Counted from the first letter of the stretch, positions 44,233 through 53,777 are shown. The stretch: 64,000 bases of DNA from Pseudomonas migulae NBRC 103157 (GCF_002091715.1 NZ_BDAG01000038.1:1-64000); one strand, 5' to 3'. Notes: generated by a model not told the origin, from the sequence alone. Translations and numbers: made by a program.

Positions 44233-45174
44233 TTAACGCTGGATCTCGCGATCGCGATCCAGTTCATAAGGCAGGTCGAGCAGGTGCAGGGCTGGCCCTT
44301 CGAGTGCGCCCAGATGGACATCACCACCTTCGGCTGCTTCGGCTTGCAGCACGGCCAGGAGTTCAATGTTTTGTTCGGAGTGTGCGGCGATAACCACTTC
44401 GCCGATGGAACTGCCGTGGGTCGGGGAGAACAGTTGAGTGCCGGGCTCAGGCAAATCATTGGCGTCCAGCTTCAGGCGATACAAGCGGCGCTTGAGTTTG
44501 CCCAGGTACTGCATCCGCGCGACGATTTCCTGGCCGGTATAGCAACCCTTTTTGAAACTCACGCCACCGATGGCTTGCAGATTGAGCATCTGCGGAATGA
44601 ACAGCTCGCGGGTGCTCGGCATGACCTGGCCGATCCCTGCGCGGATCTGGCCCAACAGCCACTCGTTGAGATCGCCTTCGGTCAACAGGGCGGATAACCG
44701 GCCTTTGATGGCATCGGCCTGCTCGGCGGCAACCCAGAGTTCAGCACGGTCCGGCGAAACGCGGACGGCGATCAGCCCGTCATTGCGCGCAACGCTGTCG
44801 GTGTCTGCCGGCAGTTCCAGGCCCAGACTGATCAACGCGGCATCGCCATGGTCGACGCCGAAGCGGACCCACGCGGCGCTTTCATCAGTCAGTTTGGATT
44901 TGGAGAATACGGCGTACTTTTTCAGATCCGCCAGTTGCGGTTCCAGCAGCTCGGTGGCCATGGCCATGAGCACACCGTCGCCTTGCAGCAGGATACGGAA
45001 ACTCGATTGCATCCGGCCTTTCTGGGTGCAGCGTGCGCCGAGGCTGGCCTGGGTGTCGCTCAGGTAATTGAGGTTGCAGGTCAGTTGGCCTTGCAGGAAT
45101 TTACCGGCATCCGCGCCGCGGACCGCGAGAACGCCTTCGTGAGACAGGGTGCAGAAAAAAGCAGAATCGGCCAT
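44233..45174 (-). CDS. ygfZ: YgfZ-type folate-binding Fe-S repair protein
   Basis: A 313-residue homologue of YgfZ/IBA57, a tetrahydrofolate-binding protein needed for maintenance of some Fe-S enzymes. The signature KGCYTGQE is at about residues 208-215. The GcvT-like N-terminal part includes GADAGKFLQGQLTCNL. It is divergent from sdhE, an assembly factor for another respiratory cofactor. Confidence 0.9.
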   Translation of the reverse strand: MADSAFFCTLSHEGVLAVRGADAGKFLQGQLTCNLNYLSDTQASLGARCTQKGRMQSSFRILLQGDGVLMAMATELLEPQLADLKKYAVFSKSKLTDESAAWVRFGVDHGDAALISLGLELPADTDSVARNDGLIAVRVSPDRAELWVAAEQADAIKGRLSALLTEGDLNEWLLGQIRAGIGQVMPSTRELFIPQMLNLQAIGGVSFKKGCYTGQEIVARMQYLGKLKRRLYRLKLDANDLPEPGTQLFSPTHGSSIGEVVIAAHSEQNIELLAVLQAEAAEGGDVHLGALEGPALHLLDLPYELDRDREIQR

Positions 45175-45324
45175 GGGTCATCGCAGAGAAGAAGAGTCTG
45201 GGGGACATCATAAGGGGGCGCCCATGAAATGGGTAGTTCACAAAAGGTCGGCAGTGCCCGACCAAAGCCGACTGTTCGATGGTGTCGGGGGCTGTATACT
45301 TGCCGCCTATTTGAGGAGCGCTCC

Positions 45325-45579
45325 ATGGTCGAAGATGTAGAACTGAATCGCCTCTACTGGCACAGCCGCCGCGGCATGCTTGAACTTGACGTGTTGCTGG
45401 TGCCGTTCGTGAAAGAGGTCTACCCGCACCTCAATGATGTCGACCGCGAATGCTACCGCAAGCTGCTCGAATGCGAAGATCAGGACATGTTCGGCTGGTT
45501 CATGGAACGCGCCGAATCGGAAGATCCGGAGCTCCAGCGCATGGTTCGCATGATCCTGGATCGTGTCCAGCCCAAGTAA
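45325..45579 (+). CDS. sdhE: FAD assembly factor SdhE
   Basis: An 84-residue helical protein that promotes covalent flavinylation of succinate dehydrogenase. The RGMLELD motif (residues 16-22) that contacts the flavoprotein is intact. TTGAGGAGCG precedes the ATG at 45325. The frame is open further upstream, but the family starts here. The ygfX gene overlaps its end by 17 bases. Confidence 0.92.
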   Translation: MVEDVELNRLYWHSRRGMLELDVLLVPFVKEVYPHLNDVDRECYRKLLECEDQDMFGWFMERAESEDPELQRMVRMILDRVQPK

Positions 45580-46015
45580 TGCGTTCGAATGCCGCTGGCA
45601 TGCCTCACGGCAGTTGCTGGCGGCGTATCTGTTGGCTCAGCTGTTCGCGCTGGGTTCGTTGTTTTTTCTTTCCATACCGGTCTGGGTCAGTTTGCCCGGC
45701 GCTTTCTGCTGCCTGGCGCATGGCATTTGGGCATTGCCGAGACAGATTTTACTGACACATCCGCAGGCGTTTCGCGGCTTGCGTCGCGATGCAGATGGCT
45801 GGCAGTTATGGAATCAGGCGGCCGGTTGGCAGGCGGTTCAACTGCGACGGGACAGTCTGGCGCTGCCGCTGGTCGTCGTCCTGCGTTTTCGCCTGCAGGG
45901 CGAGCGGCGGGTCCGGGCAGTCTGTGTGCCCAGGGATTCGCAGACAGCGGATGTGCACCGACGCCTGCGGGTTCGGCTCACGTTCAGTCGGCGTAGGTGG
46001 GCGGCACCAGAATAG
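45563..46015 (+). CDS. YgfX/CptA-like membrane protein
   Basis: A 150-residue protein starting at a GTG inside the end of sdhE. Two adjacent membrane spans (LLAAYLLAQLFALGSLFFL and WVSLPGAFCCLAHGIWALP) are followed by a cytosolic domain (WQLWNQAAGWQAVQL...), the YgfX layout. In E. coli the sdhE-ygfX pair was described as a toxin-antitoxin pair, a claim that is disputed. Its last 32 bases overlap the end of nadB on the other strand. Confidence 0.8.
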   Translation: MSSPSNAFECRWHASRQLLAAYLLAQLFALGSLFFLSIPVWVSLPGAFCCLAHGIWALPRQILLTHPQAFRGLRRDADGWQLWNQAAGWQAVQLRRDSLALPLVVVLRFRLQGERRVRAVCVPRDSQTADVHRRLRVRLTFSRRRWAAPE

Positions 46016-47600
46016 TGTCCAGCGCCTCCGGCAGCAGGTTTGGGTAGTCGAGGGTGTAATGCAGGCCGCGACTTTCCTTGCGCTCCATGGCTGACAGAAT
46101 CATCAGCTCGGCGACCTGGGCCAGGTTACGCAGTTCGATCAAATCCCGACTGACCTTGTAGTTGCTGTAGAACTCGTCGATTTCATCCAGCAGCAACTGC
46201 ACGCGGTGCTGCGCTCGTTGCAGGCGCTTGTTGGTGCGCACGATGCCAACGTAGTCCCACATGAAGCGCCGCAGTTCATCCCAGTTGTGCGCAATGATCA
46301 CGTCTTCATCCGAGTCGGTGACCTGGCTGGCGTCCCAGACGGGCAGGGCGACGGGGATCGAAACCTGCGGCAACTGCTCAAGAATGTCTGCTGCTGCCGA
46401 GCGCGCGTAAACGAAGCATTCCAGCAGTGAGTTGCTGGCCATGCGGTTGGCGCCGTGCAGACCGGTAAAACTGGTTTCGCCAATCGCATACAGCCCCGGC
46501 ACGTCGGTGCGACCTTGCTGATCGACCATCACGCCGCCGCAGGTGTAGTGCGCCGCAGGAACCACCGGGATCGGTTGTTTGGTGATGTCGATGGAAAACT
46601 CGAGGCAACGCTCGTACACCGTCGGGAAGTGCGACTTGATAAAGGTTTCTGGCTTGTGACTGATGTCCAGGTAGACGCAGTCGATACCGAGTCGCTTCAT
46701 CTCATGGTCGATCGCCCGGGCGACGATGTCCCTTGGTGCAAGCTCGGCGCGCGGGTCGAAACGCTGCATGAAACGTTCGCCGTTAGGCAGTTTCAGGTGT
46801 GCGCCTTCACCACGCAACGCCTCGGTGATCAGGAAGCTTTTGGCCTGCGGGTGATACAGGCAGGTCGGGTGGAACTGGTTGAACTCCAGGTTTGCCACCC
46901 TGCAGCCCGAACGCCAGGCCATGGCGATGCCATCACCGCAGGCGCCGTCGGGGTTGCTGGTATAGAGGTAGACCTTGGCGGCACCGCCGGATGCGAGGAT
47001 CACGAAGCGTGCGCCGTAGGTGTCGACTTCGCCTGTACCGCGGTTGAGCACGTAGGCGCCGAGACAGCGGTCGCCTTCAAGGCCCAGGCGTTTCTCGGTG
47101 ATCAGATCGACCGCGACGCGCTGTTCCAGCAGTTCGATATTGGGTCGTTGTCTGGCTTTGTCGAGCAGGGTTCTGAAAATCGCTGCGCCCGTGGCGTCGG
47201 CGGCGTGAATGATGCGCCGATGGCTGTGACCGCCTTCGCGGGTCAGATGGAATTCGAACCCGCCGTCTTCGGTGCCGGACTGCTCATCGCGGGTAAACGG
47301 TACGCCCTGATCGATCAGCCATTGAATGGCCTCTTTACTGTGCTCGACGGTGAAGCGTACAGCGTCTTCGTGGCACAGGCCGCCGCCGGCGTTGAGGGTG
47401 TCATCGACGTGGGACTCAACGGTATCGGTGTCGTCCAGAACGGCAGCGACACCGCCCTGGGCCCAGAATGTCGAGCCATTGGCGAGGTCGCCTTTGCTCA
47501 GTACGGCGATACGCAAATGATCGGGCAAGGTCAGCGCAAGACTCAAACCGGCTGCACCGCTGCCAATGACCAGAACATCGTGTTGAAACTGTTGGCTCAT
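45984..47600 (-). CDS. nadB: L-aspartate oxidase
   Basis: A 538-residue flavoenzyme that oxidises aspartate to iminoaspartate, the first step of de novo NAD synthesis. FAD-binding GSGAAG is at residues 13-18. The succinate-dehydrogenase-like core has HYTCGGVMVD, GETSFTGLHGANRMASNSLLE and STFWAQGGVAAV. Full length for the family. It is divergent from algU across 557 bases, as in P. aeruginosa. Confidence 0.95.
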   Translation of the reverse strand: MSQQFQHDVLVIGSGAAGLSLALTLPDHLRIAVLSKGDLANGSTFWAQGGVAAVLDDTDTVESHVDDTLNAGGGLCHEDAVRFTVEHSKEAIQWLIDQGVPFTRDEQSGTEDGGFEFHLTREGGHSHRRIIHAADATGAAIFRTLLDKARQRPNIELLEQRVAVDLITEKRLGLEGDRCLGAYVLNRGTGEVDTYGARFVILASGGAAKVYLYTSNPDGACGDGIAMAWRSGCRVANLEFNQFHPTCLYHPQAKSFLITEALRGEGAHLKLPNGERFMQRFDPRAELAPRDIVARAIDHEMKRLGIDCVYLDISHKPETFIKSHFPTVYERCLEFSIDITKQPIPVVPAAHYTCGGVMVDQQGRTDVPGLYAIGETSFTGLHGANRMASNSLLECFVYARSAAADILEQLPQVSIPVALPVWDASQVTDSDEDVIIAHNWDELRRFMWDYVGIVRTNKRLQRAQHRVQLLLDEIDEFYSNYKVSRDLIELRNLAQVAELMILSAMERKESRGLHYTLDYPNLLPEALDTILVPPTYAD

Positions 47601-48071
47601 TTCAGGATTCCGCTCAAAGCGACCCGGGTCGGGGTTGGCGCCAGACTACTGGAACGACGAGTCAAGGCGGCCACACAGCCCACTAGTATATAGAGGGGGG
47701 GAGCGGCACAATAGCCGGGCTGACATGGCATTGTGAAACTACAGTGACAGAAAAGACCTGACGCTTCGTCGGATGGTTTTTCGACCTGTTCGGCGACAAG
47801 ACGACTGTATCGTGGATTTAACAGTCTTTTTCCGTTCCGGGTTGCACAATGTCGGTCTGGCACAGCTATAAATATTTGGAACTTTTGCCAAAGGCCCAAG
47901 ATCAATAGACCGTTGCCTGAATCAAGGGACAGTGTCGGCTTCATTGCGGGATTGCGGTTTGATCCTGGCAGTCGAATCCGATGACAAGATTATTCGCGCA
48001 GCCGGGTTCGCTCGAGCTGCGCTTTTCGTGCGTGCCAATCAGAGCCCGCAGGAAACTTGCTTGGAGGGGGA
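47601..48071. other. Intergenic nadB-algU region
   Basis: Holds the nadB promoter side (minus-strand TATACTAGT near 47680) and leads up to the AlgU-type promoter at 48072. No gene, repeat or stable hairpin stands out. Confidence 0.5.
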
Positions 48072-48098
48072 GAACTTTTGCGAAAAGCCCGAGTCTAT
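48072..48098 (+). promoter_or_regulatory. AlgU-dependent promoter of algU (autoregulation)
   Basis: GAACTT (48072-48077), 16-base spacer, TCTAT (48094-48098). GAACTTTTGC and GCCCGAGTCTAT match the P. aeruginosa algU P1 promoter, which AlgU itself recognises (consensus GAACTT-N16/17-TCTGA). The start codon is 60 bases further. Confidence 0.85.
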
Positions 48099-48157
48099 GT
48101 TTGCAAGTCTGGTCGTTTAGTTATGCAAGCTTCCTCCGAGCTTATCGAGGAGAGTTC

Positions 48158-48739
48158 ATGCTAACCCAGGAAGAGGATCAGCAGCTCGTCGAACGCGTCC
48201 AACGCGGCGACAAGCGAGCTTTCGATCTGCTAGTGCTGAAATACCAGCACAAAATTCTCGGGTTGATCGTGCGTTTCGTGCACGACACCCATGAAGCCCA
48301 GGATGTGGCACAGGAAGCCTTTATCAAGGCATACCGTGCGCTTGGAAATTTTCGCGGAGACAGCGCGTTTTATACGTGGCTTTACCGCATCGCCATCAAC
48401 ACGGCGAAAAACTATCTGGTTTCACGCGGCCGTCGGCCGCCGGATAGCGATGTCAGTTCCGAGGATGCAGAGTTCTACGATGGCGATCATGGCCTCAAGG
48501 ATCTCGAGTCGCCAGAACGTGCATTGCTGCGGGATGAGATCGAAGGCACCGTCCATCGAACCATTCAGCAACTGCCAGAAGATTTGCGTACGGCTTTAAC
48601 TTTACGTGAATTCGATGGTCTGAGTTACGAGGACATTGCTAGCGTCATGCAATGTCCGGTGGGTACCGTGCGCTCCCGGATTTTCCGCGCTCGGGAGGCC
48701 ATCGATAAAGCCCTGCAGCCGTTGTTGCAGGAAAACTGA
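48158..48739 (+). CDS. algU: Extracytoplasmic-stress sigma factor AlgU (RpoE)
   Basis: A 193-residue ECF sigma factor, identical in length to P. aeruginosa AlgU. Region 2 includes DVAQEAFIKAYRAL and FYTWLYRIAINTAKN; region 4 includes LREFDGLSYEDIASVM and GTVRSRIFRAREAI. It directs envelope-stress and alginate genes. ATCGAGGAGAG precedes the ATG at 48158. It is first in the algU-mucA-mucB unit and is preceded by its own type of promoter. Confidence 0.97.
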   Translation: MLTQEEDQQLVERVQRGDKRAFDLLVLKYQHKILGLIVRFVHDTHEAQDVAQEAFIKAYRALGNFRGDSAFYTWLYRIAINTAKNYLVSRGRRPPDSDVSSEDAEFYDGDHGLKDLESPERALLRDEIEGTVHRTIQQLPEDLRTALTLREFDGLSYEDIASVMQCPVGTVRSRIFRAREAIDKALQPLLQEN

Positions 48740-48769
48740 GACAGCGGCGACAGCCAAGAGAGGAACGCC

Positions 48770-49357
48770 ATGAGTCGTGAAGCCCTGCAGGAATCGCTGT
48801 CCGCAGTGATGGATAACGAAGCGGACGAATTGGAATTGCGTCGGGTATTGAATGCCTTTGACGATGTTGAAACCCGTGAAACATGGGCTCGTTATCAGAT
48901 CGCTCGGGCAGTGATGCATAAGGATCTGCTGCTTCCACGTCTGGATATCGCCGCGGCCGTTTCCGCTGCGCTGGCTGACGAAGCCGTACCGGCAAAAGCT
49001 TCCCGTGGTCCATGGCGCAGCCTGGGTCGTCTGGCGGTCGCAGCTTCGGTCACCGTTGCCGTGCTGGCGGGTGTTCGTCTGTACAACCAGGACGAGATCG
49101 CAGGTGTCGAGCTGGCTCAACATTCCAGCCAACCGGGTCTTGCCGTTCCTCAGGTCAAGGGCCCAGCTGTATTGGCAGGCTATAATGAGAGTTCGGAAGC
49201 CACCGGTCCTATGGCCAACGGCGTTTTGCAAGGTCAGCCGGGCTGGCACGATCAGCGTTTGCCAGGCTACTTGCGCCAACATGCTCAACAGGCTGCACTG
49301 AAAGGTACTGAGAGCGCTCTGCCTTACGCTCGTGCAGCAAGTATGGAAAACCGTTAA
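48770..49357 (+). CDS. mucA: Anti-sigma factor MucA
   Basis: A 195-residue inner-membrane anti-sigma factor. The N-terminal cytosolic domain (SREALQESLSAVMDNEADEL) binds AlgU; a single span (SLGRLAVAASVTVAVLAGV) follows; the periplasmic tail is the target of AlgW and MucB control. The reading frame is complete, so there is no mucoidy-type truncation. It starts 30 bases after algU. Confidence 0.95.
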   Translation: MSREALQESLSAVMDNEADELELRRVLNAFDDVETRETWARYQIARAVMHKDLLLPRLDIAAAVSAALADEAVPAKASRGPWRSLGRLAVAASVTVAVLAGVRLYNQDEIAGVELAQHSSQPGLAVPQVKGPAVLAGYNESSEATGPMANGVLQGQPGWHDQRLPGYLRQHAQQAALKGTESALPYARAASMENR

Positions 49358-49365
49358 GGAGGATC

Positions 49366-50322
49366 ATGCGCGCCATACCTCTACTTTCGCTTCTGCTCGG
49401 TGGCTGGTTCATTGTTCCAGCCCACGCCGATGAGGCCCAGGACTGGTTGACCCGTCTTGGTCAGGCCGAGCAACAGCAAAGCTTTCACGGCACTTTTGTT
49501 TACGAGCGAAACGGTAGTTTTTCTACTCACAACATCTGGCACCGTGTCCAGGATGGCAAGGTCCGCGAGCGTTTACTCCAGCTTGATGGCTCTGCTCAGG
49601 AAGTCGTGCGCATTGATGGACGTACTCAATGCGTCAGCGGCACCTTGATCGCAGGACTTGGGGACTCCCCCAATTCCGCTGCTCGTGCACTCGATCCCCA
49701 GAAACTCAAGAATTGGTACGAACTTGCCGTCATCGGCAGGTCGCGTGTTGCCGGGCGTGCCGCGGTAATCGTTTCCCTGAAGCCGCGTGATCAGCACCGT
49801 TACGGTTTTGAATTGCATCTGGACAAAGAAACCGGTTTGCCGCTCAAGTCATTGCTCCTGAATGATAAAGGGCAGTTGCTGGAGCGCTTCCAGTTCACGC
49901 AGCTGGATACCTCTGGTGTCCCTTCCGACAGTGATCTGCAGCCGGGCAGTGATTGCAAAACCATCGCTCTCGACAGCGACAAGGCTTCAGCGGTCAAGGT
50001 TGCCCAGACCTGGCATTCAGACTGGTTGCCTGCAGGCTTCGAGCTGACCAGTAGCACTTCGCGCAAGGATCCAGAGACCAAAATCCAGGTCAACAGCCTG
50101 ATGTATGATGATGGTCTCGCCCGTTTCTCGGTGTTCCTTGAACCGCTGAATGGCGCTACCCTCACCGATACTCGCACTCAGCTCGGTCCGACCGTTGCTG
50201 TATCCCGACGCCTGACCACGCCTCAAGGCGACATGATGGTTACCGTGGTCGGTGAAATCCCGGTAGGTACTGCTGAACGGATCGCGCTGTCCATGCGCAC
50301 CGATGCCGCTGCAACCCAGTAG
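49366..50322 (+). CDS. mucB: Periplasmic regulator MucB
   Basis: A 318-residue RseB/MucB homologue with a signal peptide (cleavage near AHADEA). It shields MucA from proteolysis and releases it when lipid signals appear. The N-terminal lipid-binding LolA-like domain (LTRLGQAEQQQSFHGTFVY) is followed by the smaller MucB/RseB C domain. GGAGG precedes the ATG, eight bases after the mucA stop. Confidence 0.94.
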   Translation: MRAIPLLSLLLGGWFIVPAHADEAQDWLTRLGQAEQQQSFHGTFVYERNGSFSTHNIWHRVQDGKVRERLLQLDGSAQEVVRIDGRTQCVSGTLIAGLGDSPNSAARALDPQKLKNWYELAVIGRSRVAGRAAVIVSLKPRDQHRYGFELHLDKETGLPLKSLLLNDKGQLLERFQFTQLDTSGVPSDSDLQPGSDCKTIALDSDKASAVKVAQTWHSDWLPAGFELTSSTSRKDPETKIQVNSLMYDDGLARFSVFLEPLNGATLTDTRTQLGPTVAVSRRLTTPQGDMMVTVVGEIPVGTAERIALSMRTDAAATQ

Positions 50323-50386
50323 TGAGCTGATATCGAAATGTTTGGTGAGCATTTCAGTTTGCAAATATCCCCAAAATTTTTTATAG

Positions 50387-50420
50387 GTCAGAGCCCCTCG
50401 GCTCTGGCCTTGTTTGTTGT
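50387..50420 (+). terminator. Hairpin between mucB and mucD
   Basis: GGTCAGAGCC-CCTC-GGCTCTGGCC (one G-U) followed by TTGTTTGTTG. Likely a partial terminator, so mucD may have lower or separate expression. Confidence 0.6.
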
Positions 50421-50503
50421 TCCCGGAACAAAAATACCGGCGTATCGTTCCCGGTGTTCCTTGCTCCATATCGCTTAACCATGCTCGTCGTAACGGGAGC
50501 CGT

Positions 50504-51928
50504 ATGTCGATACCACGCTTGAAGTCTTATCTCACCATTTTTGCCACGGTACTGGTGCTCGGTCAGGCGGTCGCTGCTCAAGCGGTCGAATTGCCTGATT
50601 TTACGCAACTGGTCGAACAGGCCTCGCCTGCTGTGGTGAACATCAGCACCACGCAGAAACTGCCGGATCGCAAAGTGAGCGAGCAGATTCCCGACCTCGA
50701 AGGTTTGCCGCCGATGTTGCGCGAGTTCTTCGAACGAGGCATGCCGCCGCCGCGTTCACCTCGAGGTGATCGTCAGCGTGAAGCCCAGTCACTGGGTTCG
50801 GGTTTCATCATTTCCCCGGACGGCTACATCCTGACCAATAACCATGTGATCGCCGATGCTGACGAAATTATCGTCCGTCTCGCCGACCGTAGTGAGTTGA
50901 AAGCCAAACTGGTTGGCACCGATCCACGTTCCGACGTGGCCTTGCTGAAGGTAGAAGGCAAGGATTTGCCGGTCCTGAAGCTGGGTAAATCCCGGGACCT
51001 GAAAGCGGGGCAGTGGGTCGTCGCCATTGGTTCGCCATTCGGCTTCGATCATACCGTGACCCAAGGCATCGTCAGCGCCATCGGGCGCAGCCTGCCGAAC
51101 GAAAACTATGTGCCGTTCATCCAGACCGACGTGCCGATCAATCCGGGTAACTCCGGTGGTCCGCTGTTCAACCTGGCGGGTGAAGTAGTCGGGATCAACT
51201 CGCAGATCTACACCCGTTCCGGCGGCTTCATGGGCGTGTCCTTCGCGATCCCTATCGACGTGGCCATGGACGTTTCCAACCAGCTGAAAAGCGGCGGCAA
51301 AGTCAGCCGTGGCTGGTTGGGCGTCGTCATTCAGGAAGTGAACAAGGATCTGGCCGAGTCGTTCGGTCTTGAAAAACCGGCCGGTGCGCTGGTGGCTCAG
51401 ATCCAGGACGATGGCCCGGCTGCCAAGGGGGGTCTGCAAGTGGGCGACGTGATCCTGAGCATGAACGATCAACCGATCGTCATGTCCGCCGATCTGCCGC
51501 ACCTGGTGGGCGCACTGAAAGCCGGCTCGAAAGCCAATCTGGAAGTGATCCGAGAAGGCAAGCGCAAGAATGTCGAGTTGACGGTCGGCGCTATCCCGGA
51601 AGAAGGCAAAGAGCTGGACGCATTGCCGAAATCCAGCGCCGAGCGTAGCAGCAATCGCCTGGGTGTTTCCGTGGCCGAGCTGACCGACGAGCAGAAGAAA
51701 ACCTACGACCTCAAAGGTGGTGTGGTGATCAAGGAAGTCCAGGACGGTCCTGCTTCCATGATCGGCTTGCAGCCGGGCGACATCATCACTCACCTGAACA
51801 ATCAGGCGATTGGTTCCACCAAGGAGTTCACCGATATCGCCAAGGCGCTGCCGAAGAACCGCTCGGTGTCGATGCGCGTTCTACGTCAAGGTCGCGCCAG
51901 CTTCATCACCTTCAAACTGGCTGAATAA
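50504..51928 (+). CDS. mucD: Periplasmic DegP-type protease MucD
   Basis: A 474-residue HtrA-family protease and chaperone. It has a signal peptide (cleavage near AAQAVE), a trypsin-like domain with catalytic His in TNNHVIAD, Asp in SDVALLKV and Ser in GNSGGPLF, then two PDZ domains (about 270-360 and 380-470). It lowers AlgU activity by clearing misfolded envelope proteins. No mucC gene lies between mucB and mucD, unlike P. aeruginosa. Confidence 0.95.
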   Translation: MSIPRLKSYLTIFATVLVLGQAVAAQAVELPDFTQLVEQASPAVVNISTTQKLPDRKVSEQIPDLEGLPPMLREFFERGMPPPRSPRGDRQREAQSLGSGFIISPDGYILTNNHVIADADEIIVRLADRSELKAKLVGTDPRSDVALLKVEGKDLPVLKLGKSRDLKAGQWVVAIGSPFGFDHTVTQGIVSAIGRSLPNENYVPFIQTDVPINPGNSGGPLFNLAGEVVGINSQIYTRSGGFMGVSFAIPIDVAMDVSNQLKSGGKVSRGWLGVVIQEVNKDLAESFGLEKPAGALVAQIQDDGPAAKGGLQVGDVILSMNDQPIVMSADLPHLVGALKAGSKANLEVIREGKRKNVELTVGAIPEEGKELDALPKSSAERSSNRLGVSVAELTDEQKKTYDLKGGVVIKEVQDGPASMIGLQPGDIITHLNNQAIGSTKEFTDIAKALPKNRSVSMRVLRQGRASFITFKLAE

Positions 51929-51946
51929 ACCGGTTGTCGGCTGAAT

Positions 51947-51977
51947 AAAAAACCGCCTCGAAAGAGGCGGTTTTTTT
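51947..51977. terminator. Bidirectional terminator between mucD and the M48 protease gene
   Basis: AACCGCCTC-GAAA-GAGGCGGTT with A6 before and T7 after, serving both convergent genes. Confidence 0.92.
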
Positions 51978-52005
51978 GTGCCTGACTGTTTGTTTGAACA
52001 ACAGG

Positions 52006-53439
52006 TCAGCCCATCAGGTCCTTGATCATGCGTTCCTGCTCCATCAGCTCACGTTGTCGAGCGTCGATGCGTGAAGACAGCGGGAAGTTGGTTCCGGCCT
52101 TGCGCTTGGCGAAGTCCAGTTGCTGGATGGCCTGGCGGTAGTCGCCGACCAGTGCGAAGTACTCGGCGCGAGCCTGATGCAGGCCGATGATGTTGCCGGA
52201 CAGGCCTCGGGTTTCAGCCACCATGTACCAGACGTCCGGATCATCCGGGCGACTCTTGAGCAGGGCTTCCAGTGCTTTTTCCGCTTCGGGCGCACGGTTC
52301 TGCTTGAGCAGTAAGTCGACGCGCACCTGATTCAGCGGATAGTTTCCCGGATACTGAGTCAGCATCCGGTCAACCCGAGTCTGAGCATCCGGCAGTCGAT
52401 TGTTGGTGATGTCCAGATCGATCTGCGCCAGGTTGTAGATGATCTCGTTCGGCGACTTGGCCAGCAGCAACTTGAGGTTTTCCCGTGCTTCGTTCAGCTG
52501 ACCACCCTTGATCTGGGCGATCGCCAGGCCATAGCGTGCGACATCGTTTTTCGGGTTCTCATCCAGCTGCGCACGAAAGCGTTTGGCGCCCAGGCCTGGG
52601 GTTTCTTCGTAGATCAGCTGGACCCGCGCACGAATCAGCTGATAACGCATGGAGTCTTCAATGCCGCCCGGTTTGGCCTGCTCGGCGCGGTTGCGGGTGT
52701 CGGCGATCCGCGATTCGGTCACCGGGTGAGTCAGCAGGAATTCCGGCGGCTTGGCGTCAAAACGGTATTGGCGCGCCAGCCGCTCGAACATGGTTGGCAT
52801 CGAGCGTGGATCGTAACCGGCTTTTTCAAGGTTCAGGATGCCGATGCGGTCGGCCTCCTGCTCGTTCTGGCGCGAAAAGCGTCGTTGTTCCTGAATCGCC
52901 GCCGCCTGTGTGCCCGCAATGGCGGCGATACCGGCATCGCCGGCACCGGCAGCGGCAATCACGATCCCGGCCAGCAGCGCGGCCATCATCGGCACCTGCA
53001 TGCGCTGTTGCGCTTCAACGCCGCGTGCGAAGTGGCGCTGCGACAAGTGAGCCAGTTCGTGAGCGAGTACCGAAGCGTATTCGCCCTCGGTCTGGGCATT
53101 GAGGAACAAGCCACCGTTGACCCCGACAATCCCGCCCGGCGCCGCAAAGGCGTTGAGTTGCGGGCTGTTGATCAGGATGAATTCCAGGCGCCGGTCGTTG
53201 ACCTGGCTGGTCTCCACCAGGCGGTAGACGCTGGATTCGACGTAATCCTTGAGCTGCGGATCGTTGAGCTGGGAAACCTGACTGCGCAGCAGCGCCAGCC
53301 AGGCACGGCCCAACTGATATTCCTGTTGCGGCGAGACAATGGCAGAACTGGCGTCGCCGAGTGACGGCAGGTCGTCAGCGAAGCCCGGTGAGGCGAGCAG
53401 GCAAGCGAGCGTCAGCAGGGTAGGGCGCAAAAAAGTCAT
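52006..53439 (-). CDS. BepA-like periplasmic M48 metalloprotease with TPR repeats
   Basis: A 477-residue protein with a signal peptide (MTFLRPTLLTLACLLASPGF, cleavage near FADD). The zinc motif HELAH is near residue 127 (LAHELAHLSQRHF), and the third ligand lies in the QEQEADRIGI block. C-terminal residues about 290-460 form TPR-like repeats. This is the BepA/YfgC architecture, a protease-chaperone of outer-membrane protein assembly. I prefer the ATG at 53439 over an in-frame TTG at 53460 because the signal peptide starts there and TAAGG is well placed. Confidence 0.9.
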   Translation of the reverse strand: MTFLRPTLLTLACLLASPGFADDLPSLGDASSAIVSPQQEYQLGRAWLALLRSQVSQLNDPQLKDYVESSVYRLVETSQVNDRRLEFILINSPQLNAFAAPGGIVGVNGGLFLNAQTEGEYASVLAHELAHLSQRHFARGVEAQQRMQVPMMAALLAGIVIAAAGAGDAGIAAIAGTQAAAIQEQRRFSRQNEQEADRIGILNLEKAGYDPRSMPTMFERLARQYRFDAKPPEFLLTHPVTESRIADTRNRAEQAKPGGIEDSMRYQLIRARVQLIYEETPGLGAKRFRAQLDENPKNDVARYGLAIAQIKGGQLNEARENLKLLLAKSPNEIIYNLAQIDLDITNNRLPDAQTRVDRMLTQYPGNYPLNQVRVDLLLKQNRAPEAEKALEALLKSRPDDPDVWYMVAETRGLSGNIIGLHQARAEYFALVGDYRQAIQQLDFAKRKAGTNFPLSSRIDARQRELMEQERMIKDLMG

Positions 53440-53537
53440 GCACAAAGCCTTAGTCGACAAAGACCTTACTGTAGCCGGACAGTACGCTTCGGACCAGATA
53501 TTCTAAGCCCCTCGACCATCTGACCCGGAGTGACGCA

Positions 53538-53777
53538 ATGACCGACGCTGTAGCCCATGACGCCGAACTGGACGCCAGCGGCCTGAATTGTCCGTTGCCG
53601 TTGCTCAAGGCCAAGATGGAACTCAATCGCATGGCCAGTGGCGCGGTGCTCAAGGTGATCGCCACCGATGCGGGTTCGCAGCGCGACTTCCGCACCTTTG
53701 CTCGTTTGGCCGGTCATACGCTGCTTCGTGAAGAAGATGAAGCAGGCGTTTACCGCTACTGGTTGAAAAAAGCCTGA
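53538..53777 (+). CDS. tusA: Sulfur-carrier protein TusA
   Basis: A 79-residue SirA/TusA fold protein. The persulfide-carrying Cys18 lies in the family motif GLNCPLPLLK. It passes sulfur to tRNA thiolation and other pathways. GACCCGGAGTG precedes the ATG. It is divergent from the M48 gene and 32 bases ahead of perM. Confidence 0.9.
   Translation: MTDAVAHDAELDASGLNCPLPLLKAKMELNRMASGAVLKVIATDAGSQRDFRTFARLAGHTLLREEDEAGVYRYWLKKA

Noticed and set aside
53440..53460. TTG start for the M48 protease
   Set aside because: It adds seven residues ahead of the signal peptide; the ATG at 53439 has a suitable upstream site.
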